This document shows positions 1 to 7,354 of a stretch of DNA of 64,000 bases, piece by piece (within the stretch, counting starts at the first letter, position 1; each line of letters begins with the position of its first letter). The translations under genes and the position numbers were made by a program. The notes beneath the pieces are model-generated. The model saw nothing but the letters and a program-made list of their open reading frames with translations. It was not told the origin of the DNA and did no database searches. The stretch covers positions 496,001-560,000 of the forward strand of contig JAVJVP010000008.1 of the NCBI GenBank assembly GCA_040221095.1. Direction: 5' to 3'. The DNA is from UBA1479 sp040221095. GTDB lineage: Bacteria; Pseudomonadota; Alphaproteobacteria; Rhodospirillales; Casp-alpha2.

Positions 1-924
1 CAGTACACGCAGAACCTGCCGCCGGTCCGCCACGTCACCCAGATGGAACCCATGGCCCGCGCCGACGATCCGACGGAACCGGCCAGCGAAGCCAAGGTGC
101 CCGAGGACAAGGCCGGTGACGACAAACTGCCGCCGGACCTTCAGCGCGAGGGCGGCGAACAGGCCGGCGCCCCGTCGGACGCGCCCGCAATGACGGACAA
201 GCCCGCCACCGAGTCGATGTCCCAGGAGCCGCCCATGGCCCCGCCGCCGGCCGAGGAAAAACCCATGGTCGAGGCCGCCCCGGAACAACCCATGGCGCCG
301 CCGGAGCCACCGCCGCCCGCCGCGACCGACAAGCCCATGGCGCTGGCCAACCCGCCCGCCGAAGAGGCCAAGCCGGAACCGGCCCCCCCGGCCACGGAGA
401 CCGCCGCCGTGCCCGAGCCCGCCGCGCCGGTCGAGGCCCCGCCGGCCACGGTCGAGGAGCGCCAGGCCACCGCCGACCTGACCTACAAGCGCGCCCTGTC
501 CCTGTTCGCCGACGCCAAGACCCAGGACCAGAAGGCCGAGGCCGCCAAGCTGTTCGCCCAGGCCGCCATCGGCGGCCATCCGGGGGCGCAGTATTCCATC
601 GGGGTCATGCACTACAACGGCACCGGCGTCGCCAAGGACTATGCCAAGGCGGCGGAATGGTTCGGCCGCTCGGCGGAGAAAAACAACGCCGCCGCCCAGT
701 ACAACCTGGGCATCCTCTATTACAACGGCCAGGGCGTTCCCAAGGACGACCGTCTGGCCTACAAGTGGATCAGCGCCGCCGCCGAAAACGGCGACCAGAA
801 GGCGATCGTCGCCCGCGACGCCCTGAAGCAGGCCCTGCCGGCGGACATCACCAAGCCGGAAGCCCCGACCTTCCCGGGCGGCCTACCCGCGGGATCGCCG
901 CTCGAGATCGCCCCCGCGAAGTAA
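1..924 (+). CDS. Sel1-repeat (TPR-like) protein, 5' partial
   Basis: The frame is open from the first base (Q-Y-T-Q-N...), so the true start lies upstream and 307 residues are visible. The first ~150 visible residues are a low-complexity, probably disordered region rich in Pro, Ala and Glu with recurring KPM, QPM and PPMA blocks. The C-terminal ~130 residues hold two Sel1-like repeats (AAQYNLG / YYNGQGVPKD type, with a preceding GAQYSIGVMHYNGTGVAKD copy) followed by a WISAAAENG-type half repeat. Sel1 repeats form alpha-solenoids used for protein-protein contacts, often in envelope or signalling complexes. The partner cannot be inferred. It converges on the DMT transporter gene, with only 8 bases between the two stops. 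Confidence 0.85.
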   Translation, partial: QYTQNLPPVRHVTQMEPMARADDPTEPASEAKVPEDKAGDDKLPPDLQREGGEQAGAPSDAPAMTDKPATESMSQEPPMAPPPAEEKPMVEAAPEQPMAPPEPPPPAATDKPMALANPPAEEAKPEPAPPATETAAVPEPAAPVEAPPATVEERQATADLTYKRALSLFADAKTQDQKAEAAKLFAQAAIGGHPGAQYSIGVMHYNGTGVAKDYAKAAEWFGRSAEKNNAAAQYNLGILYYNGQGVPKDDRLAYKWISAAAENGDQKAIVARDALKQALPADITKPEAPTFPGGLPAGSPLEIAPAK

Positions 925-932
925 TCAGCAAC

Positions 933-1874
933 TCAGTCGGGCTGCCGTCCGACCGGCCCCGCGCCATGCGCATCGGATGGCAGCGTCGGGGTGCGGTGGC
1001 GTATGCGCTCGCGGTGCAGGATGTAAAGCCCGCTGGTGATCAACACGCCCGACCCCGTCCAGGTCCAGGCATCGGGAAGTTCACCCCACAGGACAAATCC
1101 CAGCGTCACGGCGAAGACCATGTTGAGGTACTTGAAGGGCACGACCAGTCCGGCCTCGCCGTAGCGAAAGCTTTCGATCATGAGAAAATGCGCGGACCCC
1201 AGAAGCAGGCCGGATAACGCCATCACGCCCAGATCCTCAAGGGGAACCGCCGTCCAGCCGAACGGCAAGGTGCACAAGCCTGCGGCCGTGGCCGCCGCCG
1301 TGCTGGTCGCCAGCAAGGCGTTGGAGTGTTCCGTCGCCGCGGCGCTGCGGGTAATCAGGTCGCGCAGCGCCCCCGCCAGGGCCGCCGCCAGGGGGAAAAT
1401 CACGGCCCATTGCATGGCCTCGGTCCCCGGCCGGATGATGATCATCACGCCGATGAACCCGCCCATGACCGCCAGCCAACGCCGCCAGCCCACGGCCTCG
1501 CCGATCAGAAGCGGCGCCAGCGCCGTCACGAACATCGGCCCGGCATAGACCACCGCGATTGCGTCGGCGAGGGTCAGATGACCCAGGCCGGTGATGAAAA
1601 CGACGGTGCCGAACACGACCAACAGGCCGCGCATCACGTGGAACCGGGGGTTGCTGATCCGCAGGCTGGCAAGCCCGCCGTAGAACCGCACGAAAAAGGC
1701 GATGGCGACGAAGGCGAACATGCCGCGGATGAACAGAAGCTGGCCCACGGGATATCCCGACACCAGCCACTTCATGGCCGCGTCATTGCCTGTGACCAGC
1801 AGGCCGCCCCCGATCATCGCCAAAATCGCGCGGCCGGGCGCACTGGAACCATTGACGGCGGTCATGAGAGGCAT
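933..1874 (-). CDS. DMT-superfamily (EamA) membrane transporter
   Basis: 313-residue inner-membrane protein with the ten-helix, two-EamA-repeat pattern of drug/metabolite transporters. Each half carries the usual VxYAGPMFVTALAPLL and FKYLNMVFAVTLGFVLWGE-type stretches. The start is the ATG of MPLMTAV, preceded by GAAGGG; longer readings run back into the neighbouring gene. It is the last gene of a probable minus-strand operon, 35 bases after the SpmA-SpmB fusion. It is clearly paralogous to the gene at 3205-4152: both begin with a short N-tail followed by GSSAPGRAI and both contain VGWRRWLAV. Family members export amino acids, metabolites or drugs, and the substrate here is unknown. Confidence 0.85.
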   Translation of the reverse strand: MPLMTAVNGSSAPGRAILAMIGGGLLVTGNDAAMKWLVSGYPVGQLLFIRGMFAFVAIAFFVRFYGGLASLRISNPRFHVMRGLLVVFGTVVFITGLGHLTLADAIAVVYAGPMFVTALAPLLIGEAVGWRRWLAVMGGFIGVMIIIRPGTEAMQWAVIFPLAAALAGALRDLITRSAAATEHSNALLATSTAAATAAGLCTLPFGWTAVPLEDLGVMALSGLLLGSAHFLMIESFRYGEAGLVVPFKYLNMVFAVTLGFVLWGELPDAWTWTGSGVLITSGLYILHRERIRHRTPTLPSDAHGAGPVGRQPD

Positions 1875-1909
1875 CGGGGAAACCCTTCGTTGGGTTGAGG
1901 CGCGGCGTT

Positions 1910-3208
1910 CTAGCCGTAGAGTTGATTGACGATGAACACGGCGGCGCCGATCCCCACCACGTCGGCCAGCAGGGCCGCGAACAGGGCATGGCGGATGCGG
2001 CGGATGCCGACCGCGCCGAAATAGACGGCAAGAACGTAGAAGGTGGTTTCCGTAGACCCCTGGAAGGTCGACACCAGATACCCCACCAGGCTGTCCGGTC
2101 CATGGGCCGGATCCTGGATGATGGAGGCGAGCACGCCGTAGGCGCCCGAGCCCGACAGCGGACGCAGCAGCGCCATGGGCAGGGCTTCCGCCGGCAGGCC
2201 GATCAGGCCGGTCACGGCGCCGAGCGGCCCGACGACCGCGTCCATGGCGCCCGAGGCGCGGAACATGGCGACGGCGGTCAGGATCGCCACCAGGTAGGGA
2301 ATGATGCGCAGCGCCACGTTGAAGCCGTCCTTGGCCCCCTCGACGAAGCATTCATAGACCGCGACCCGCTTGGCCGCGCCGAAACCCAGCAGCGCCACCA
2401 TCAGGCCGGGGATGATCCAGGGCGCGATTTCGCGCCCATACACCACAGTCAGCGGCACCAGGGCCCCGACCGCCGCCAGGGCCGTCACCGACACCCAAAG
2501 GGGATAGGCATCCGACCCCGCGCCGTCCATGTCCTCGGTCGCTTCCAGCACCGCCTCCTCGGTCGGCGGGGAAACATCCCCCCCGCCCTCGGCGGACCCC
2601 GCCGGCACCGCGAAACGGGGGGCCAGCAGCTTGGCCGTGATGATCGCGATGGCCGTCGAACAGATGGTCGCGAACAGGGTGGTCGGCACGATCCCGGCCG
2701 GGTCCGTGGACCCGGCGGCGGCGCGCAGCGCGATGACCCCCGTGGGCAACAGGGTGACCGACGAGGTGTTGATGGCGAGGAACAGGGCCATGGCGTTGGT
2801 CGCCGTGCCTTTGTGGGGGTTCAGTTCGTCCAGTTGCTGCATGGCGCGGATGCCGAAGGGCGTCGCCGCGTTGCCGAGGCCCAGCGCGTTGGCCGACATG
2901 TTGAGAATCATCGAGCCCATGGCCGGATGATCGGCCGGTACGTCGGGAAACAGGCGCACCATCAGGGGGCGCAGAACCTTGGCGATGATGCGCAGCAGGC
3001 CGCCCTCCTCCGCCACCTTCATCAGGCCCAGAAACAGGGCCATCACCCCGACCAGGCCGATGGCGAGCGTCACCGATCCGCCGGCGGCGTCGATCATGGC
3101 CTTGCCGAGCACCGCCATGGGCGCTTCGCCGACGCCGTCCCAGACGATCTGGCGCACGGCCCCCATGGCGAAGGCGATTCCGACGATCCCCATGAAGATG
3201 GCGTTCAT
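1910..3208 (-). CDS. SpmA-SpmB fusion, nucleoside-recognition (Gate) domain membrane protein
   Basis: 432 residues. The N-terminal ~200 residues resemble SpmA, with the NMSANALGLGNAATPFG motif of the nucleoside-recognition/Gate family and then LNPHKGTATNAMALFLAIN. After a loop rich in Glu and Pro (~205-235) the C-terminal half resembles SpmB, with PLSGSGAYGV and GSTETTFYVLAVYFG. In Firmicutes SpmA and SpmB are separate spore-maturation proteins. Fused homologues also occur in non-sporulating Gram-negatives, where they are multi-pass membrane proteins of unclear transport role. The start overlaps the stop of the upstream DMT gene by ATGA, indicating translational coupling. Domain assignment is firm; function is open. 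Confidence 0.85.
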   Translation of the reverse strand: MNAIFMGIVGIAFAMGAVRQIVWDGVGEAPMAVLGKAMIDAAGGSVTLAIGLVGVMALFLGLMKVAEEGGLLRIIAKVLRPLMVRLFPDVPADHPAMGSMILNMSANALGLGNAATPFGIRAMQQLDELNPHKGTATNAMALFLAINTSSVTLLPTGVIALRAAAGSTDPAGIVPTTLFATICSTAIAIITAKLLAPRFAVPAGSAEGGGDVSPPTEEAVLEATEDMDGAGSDAYPLWVSVTALAAVGALVPLTVVYGREIAPWIIPGLMVALLGFGAAKRVAVYECFVEGAKDGFNVALRIIPYLVAILTAVAMFRASGAMDAVVGPLGAVTGLIGLPAEALPMALLRPLSGSGAYGVLASIIQDPAHGPDSLVGYLVSTFQGSTETTFYVLAVYFGAVGIRRIRHALFAALLADVVGIGAAVFIVNQLYG

Positions 3209-4152
3209 CGCGGCGGCTCCACATTGTCTTCCGCAGGCGTGTCATGGACCGGGTCGGCGGCCATGACCGGCGCCTTGCGCAGAACCTCACGGTGCAGGAT
3301 GTACAGGCCCGAGGCGATGATCACCGCGCTGCCCGCCCAGGTCAGCCAATCGGGCAGGTCGCCCCAGATGAGAAAGCCCAGGATCGCCGCGAAGAACAGG
3401 TTGCAGTAGCGGAAGGGGGCGAGCAGGGCCGCCTCGCCGTACTGAAACGCTTCGATCAGCAGGAAATGGGCCGAGGTCCAGATCAGGCTGGCCATGATGA
3501 TCAACAGCCAGTTCACACCCGACAGCGGCGGCCAGTCGTAGGGCGGCACGAACAGGCCGGCCAGGCCGACCACCACCATCATCGAGAACAGCATGGAATG
3601 GGTGGTTTCCCGGCCCGACGCACCCCGAGTGATCAGGTCGCGGACCGATTCGCCGAACGCCGCCAGCAGGATCATCACCGCCGCCCATTGGAAGGCGTCG
3701 CCCGCCGGCCGCACGATGATCAACACGCCGATAAAGCCGGCGATGACGGCCAGCCAACGCCGCCAGCCGACGCTTTCACCGATGAACACCGGCGCCATGG
3801 CCGTCAGCAGGATCGGGCTGGCGAACAGGATCGAGGTCGCCGTGGCCAGCGGCAGGCTGCCGATGCCGACCAGGTAGGTGAAGGTCGCCATTGCCGCCAT
3901 CAATCCCCGCGCCGCATGCAGGCCCCATTTGCGGGGCCTGAGCGCCGCCGCCCCCCGGGTGCCCAGTGTCGCCATGATCAACGCGAAACCGGCAATGACG
4001 CCGCGCACGAACATGATTTGTCCCGGTGGCAGGTCGCCCGCCAGGTATTTCAAGCCCGCATCGGAAATCGTCAAAAGCGCGCCGCCGGCGACCGCCAGCG
4101 CGATGGCGCGGCCCGGCGCCGAGGACCCCTGCATGGCCGCCATGATCGCCAT
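3205..4152 (-). CDS. DMT-superfamily (EamA) membrane transporter
   Basis: 315-residue ten-helix transporter with two EamA repeats and the same N-terminal GSSAPGRAI block as its paralogue at 933-1874. It lies 34 bases downstream of the GDPD gene and overlaps the SpmA-SpmB start by four bases, so it sits inside a four-gene minus-strand operon. The chosen start (MAIMAAMQGS) follows a run of Gs; the internal ATG of MAAMQGS or MQGS could also be used. The short C-terminal tail is acidic. The substrate is unknown; co-transcription with a phosphodiesterase might suggest a polar lipid-derived metabolite, but that is only inference. Confidence 0.85.
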   Translation of the reverse strand: MAIMAAMQGSSAPGRAIALAVAGGALLTISDAGLKYLAGDLPPGQIMFVRGVIAGFALIMATLGTRGAAALRPRKWGLHAARGLMAAMATFTYLVGIGSLPLATATSILFASPILLTAMAPVFIGESVGWRRWLAVIAGFIGVLIIVRPAGDAFQWAAVMILLAAFGESVRDLITRGASGRETTHSMLFSMMVVVGLAGLFVPPYDWPPLSGVNWLLIIMASLIWTSAHFLLIEAFQYGEAALLAPFRYCNLFFAAILGFLIWGDLPDWLTWAGSAVIIASGLYILHREVLRKAPVMAADPVHDTPAEDNVEPPR

Positions 4153-4186
4153 CAGAAGCCCCCCGCCGGCACCCCGCCGCCGGCCG

Positions 4187-4942
4187 TCATGGCGGGGTTA
4201 TCCTGTCCGGATAATCGCTGAACACGCTTTCCACCCCCCAGGCGAAAAGGCGTTCCGCCGTGGCCTGGTCGTTGACCGTGTAGACGCGGAGCGTATAACC
4301 CGCGTCGATGACGTCCCGCGCCTGCGCCTCGGTCAGATGGCGGACATCGGCATGCAAGCCGGCCGCACCCAGCGCGTCGCAGCGCACCTGCCAATCCTCC
4401 GGCACGTCCTCGACCAATACCGCGCGCGGAAATTCCGGCGCCTGGTCGGCGGCGGCGGCCAAGGCCTTTTCGGAAAAGCTCGACAACAGGGGTTTCGGCA
4501 GACTGGAGGGCCAGTTTTCCTGCAGAGTCTTGGCCGTGATGACCCCCGTGGTGGCATCCTGGTCCACGGCCGGTTTCAGTTCCACGTTGGCGCCCAACCC
4601 CGTTCGGGCAAGGACCGCCAGCGCCTGATGCAGGGAAGGAATGCGTTCGCCGCCGAAGCCCGTGCCGAACCAGGATCCAGCGTCGAGGTTGCGCAGATCC
4701 TCCCAACGATGATCCGTGACACGTCCGGCGGCCCCGGTCGTGCGCTCCAGGGTTTCGTCGTGGATCAGAACGGGCGTGCCTTCGGCCGTCAGCATGACGT
4801 CGAATTCAACCCAGGACACGCCCAGTTCATGGGCCCTGCGCAGGCCCGACAGCGTGTTTTCCGGCGCGTGACCGGCGGCGCCGCGGTGACCGATGACCTT
4901 TGGCAGCACGGCGTTGGGCTCAAGGCGAAGGTCGGCGTTCAA
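4187..4942 (-). CDS. ugpQ: glycerophosphodiester phosphodiesterase (GDPD family)
   Basis: About 251 residues with the complete GDPD signature: VIGHRGAAGHAPENT (metal-binding and catalytic HRG, E of PENT), EFDVMLTAEGTPVLIHDETL (second metal ligands and catalytic His) and VELKP. This family hydrolyses glycerophosphodiesters to sn-glycerol-3-phosphate and an alcohol; no signal peptide is seen, so a cytoplasmic enzyme is likely. The start is uncertain. No in-frame ATG exists close to the domain; the TTG of LNADLRLEPN gives a normal family length, whereas the distal ATG at 5059 would overlap the divergent malic enzyme gene and add an atypical tail. It is the first gene of the operon containing the two DMT transporters. 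The symbol is by family resemblance. Confidence 0.8.
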   Translation of the reverse strand: MNADLRLEPNAVLPKVIGHRGAAGHAPENTLSGLRRAHELGVSWVEFDVMLTAEGTPVLIHDETLERTTGAAGRVTDHRWEDLRNLDAGSWFGTGFGGERIPSLHQALAVLARTGLGANVELKPAVDQDATTGVITAKTLQENWPSSLPKPLLSSFSEKALAAAADQAPEFPRAVLVEDVPEDWQVRCDALGAAGLHADVRHLTEAQARDVIDAGYTLRVYTVNDQATAERLFAWGVESVFSDYPDRITPP

Positions 4943-5048
4943 GGGAGGGTCCCTAACATGAAATTCGTTGTCTTTCTGCCGATTAGCGAGCAGGCTTACA
5001 AGACCTTTCTCGCAATCAACACGTAATGAATAAGAAAAGAGGTTTGGG

Positions 5049-7328
5049 ATGGATGACACCCTGAAGGAACGGGCGCTTCGTTTTCATGCGGAGCCCGTGC
5101 CCGGAAAACTGGAGATCACCCCCACAAAACCGCTGGCGACGCAGAGCGACCTGGCCCTGGCCTATTCGCCGGGCGTCGCCTTCGCCTGCCTGGCCATCAA
5201 GGACGATCCGGAGCAGGCGGCCAAGCTGACCGGCCGGCAAAACCTGGTCGCCGTGATCTCCAACGGCACCGCCGTTCTGGGCCTGGGCAACATCGGCGGC
5301 CTGGCGGCCAAGCCGGTGATGGAGGGTAAGGCCGTCCTGTTCAAGAAGTTCGCCGGGATCAACGTGTTCGACATCGAACTGAACGAGACCGATCCGGAAA
5401 AGCTGGCCGACATCATCGCCGCCATGGAACCGACCTTCGGCGCCATCAACCTGGAAGACTTCAAGTCGCCGGAATGCTTCATCCTGGAAGAAACGCTGAA
5501 AAAGCGCATGGGCATTCCCGTGTTCCACGATGACCAGCACGGCACCGCCATCGTCGTCTGCGCCGCGATGACCAACGGATTGCGCGTGGTCGGAAAGGAA
5601 ATGTCCAAGGTCAAGGTCGTGTCCACGGGCGGCGGCGCCGCCGGCATCGCCTGCCTGAACCTGATGGTGTCCATGGGCGTGAAGCGCGAGAACATCACCC
5701 TGGTCGATCATGTCGGCGTGGTGTTCGACGGCCGCACCGAGGACATGACGGAACAGAAAGCCCAATACGCGGCCAGCACCAATGCCCGCACCCTGGCGGA
5801 AGCCGTTGCCGGGGCCGATGTGTTCCTGGGCCTGTCCGCCGGCGGCATCCTCAAGAAGGACATGGTCGAATCCATGGCCGACCGCCCGTTCATCATGGCG
5901 CTGGCCAATCCGGACCCGGAAATCCTGCCCGAGGACGCGCGCGCCGCGAACCCGCAGGCCGTCATCTGCACAGGCCGGTCGGACTATCCCAACCAGGTCA
6001 ACAACGTGCTCTGCTTCCCCTTCATCTTCCGGGGTGCTCTCGATTGCGGGGCCACGACCATCAACGAGGAAATGAAGCTGGCCGCGGTCAAGGCCATCGC
6101 CGACCTGACCATGGCGGAAAGCTCCGAGACCGTGGCCCGCACCTATTCGGGCGAGGACCTGCGGTTCGGCCCCGAATACCTTTTGCCCAAGCCTTTCGAC
6201 ATGCGCCTGATCGTCGAGGTCGCCACCGCCGTGGCCAAGGCGGCCATGGATTCCGGCGTCGCCAAGCATCCGATTGAAAATTTCGAGGCCTACCGCGACC
6301 AGCTTGAACGCTTCGTGTTCCGCTCCGGCATGCTTATGAAGCCGATCTTCGAGCGCGCCAAGCAGGACCCCAAGCGTCTGGTTATCGCCGAGGGCGAAAG
6401 CCACCGCGTGCTGCGCGCGACCCAGGTCCTGGTCGACGAAGGCATCGCCAAACCGATCCTGATCGGCCGGCCTGACGTGATCGAGATGCGCATCGAACGC
6501 CTGGGCCTGCGCATCCAGCCGGAAAAGGATTTCGAAATCTGCAATCCGGAGAACGACCCCCGTTATGAGGCCTATTGGCGCAGCTACCACGCGCTGATGG
6601 AACGCAAGGGCGTGTCGCCGGGGGCAGCGCGCCAGATCGTGCGCACCAACAACACGGTGATCGCGGCGACCATGCTGAAGCGCGGCGAGGCCGACGCCAT
6701 GCTGTGCGGCGTCATCGGGCGTTACGACTATCATCTGCGCTACATGATGGACGTGGTCGGCAAGGCGCCGGGCGTGCGCGATGTCTCGGCGCTCAGCGTT
6801 CTGCTGCTGCCCAAGGGCACGTTCTTCCTGGTCGACACTCAGGTGACCCAAAATCCCTCGGCCGAGGAAGTCGCGGAAATGGCCTTGCTGTCGGCGGAAT
6901 TCGTGCAGAGCTTCGGCGAAACGCCCAAGGTCGCCCTGTTATCCCATTCCAACTTCGGCGCCGACGATACGCCCTGCGCCCAGAAGATGCGGGATGCGCT
7001 GCGCATGGTCCGCGAACAGGCCCCGGACCTGGAGGTCGAGGGCGAAATGCAGGCCGACGCCGCCATCGACGAAGACGTGCGCAACCGCGTGTTCCCCAAT
7101 TCGCGGCTCAAGGGCATGGCCAATCTATTGGTGTTTCCCGACCGGGAAGCCGCCAACAGCGCCTTCAACCTGTTGAAGACCCTGGATAACGGCCTGCCCA
7201 TCGGGCCGATACTTATCGGCACGGACATGCCGGCCCATGTGCTGACCAGCGCCGTGACGGCACGCGGGATCGTCAACATGAGCGCCCTGGCCGTGGTCGA
7301 TGCCCAGATCCGCCGCCGCCTGATCTGA
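5049..7328 (+). CDS. maeB: NADP-dependent malic enzyme with phosphotransacetylase-like domain
   Basis: 759 residues, the usual length of the large hybrid malic enzymes. Residues ~1-425 are the malic enzyme part: LALAYSPGVAFACLAI, the Rossmann segment VVSTGGGAAGIACLNLM and GLSAGGILKKDMV. Residues ~430-759 resemble phosphotransacetylase (KRLVIAEGESHRVLRA; SVLLLPKGTFFLVDT) but in this family act as a regulatory, non-catalytic domain responding to acetyl-CoA. It oxidatively decarboxylates malate to pyruvate with NADP. The ATG has a good AAGAGG upstream. It is monocistronic, divergent from the GDPD operon and convergent with the histidine kinase. Confidence 0.95.
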   Translation: MDDTLKERALRFHAEPVPGKLEITPTKPLATQSDLALAYSPGVAFACLAIKDDPEQAAKLTGRQNLVAVISNGTAVLGLGNIGGLAAKPVMEGKAVLFKKFAGINVFDIELNETDPEKLADIIAAMEPTFGAINLEDFKSPECFILEETLKKRMGIPVFHDDQHGTAIVVCAAMTNGLRVVGKEMSKVKVVSTGGGAAGIACLNLMVSMGVKRENITLVDHVGVVFDGRTEDMTEQKAQYAASTNARTLAEAVAGADVFLGLSAGGILKKDMVESMADRPFIMALANPDPEILPEDARAANPQAVICTGRSDYPNQVNNVLCFPFIFRGALDCGATTINEEMKLAAVKAIADLTMAESSETVARTYSGEDLRFGPEYLLPKPFDMRLIVEVATAVAKAAMDSGVAKHPIENFEAYRDQLERFVFRSGMLMKPIFERAKQDPKRLVIAEGESHRVLRATQVLVDEGIAKPILIGRPDVIEMRIERLGLRIQPEKDFEICNPENDPRYEAYWRSYHALMERKGVSPGAARQIVRTNNTVIAATMLKRGEADAMLCGVIGRYDYHLRYMMDVVGKAPGVRDVSALSVLLLPKGTFFLVDTQVTQNPSAEEVAEMALLSAEFVQSFGETPKVALLSHSNFGADDTPCAQKMRDALRMVREQAPDLEVEGEMQADAAIDEDVRNRVFPNSRLKGMANLLVFPDREAANSAFNLLKTLDNGLPIGPILIGTDMPAHVLTSAVTARGIVNMSALAVVDAQIRRRLI

Positions 7329-7337
7329 TTTGCGGGG

Positions 7338-7354
7338 CCGCCGCAAGGCGGCGG
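7338..7354. terminator. short GC stem-loop between convergent genes
   Basis: A seven-base-pair stem with a three-base loop lies directly between the malic enzyme stop and the histidine kinase stop. There is no clear T-tract on either side, so it is a candidate bidirectional terminator or RNA stabiliser rather than a classical intrinsic terminator. Confidence 0.4.

Noticed and set aside
5016..6851. 611-codon minus-strand ORF opposite malic enzyme
   Set aside because: Shadow frame rich in His, Gly and Ala; the plus strand encodes a canonical MaeB.
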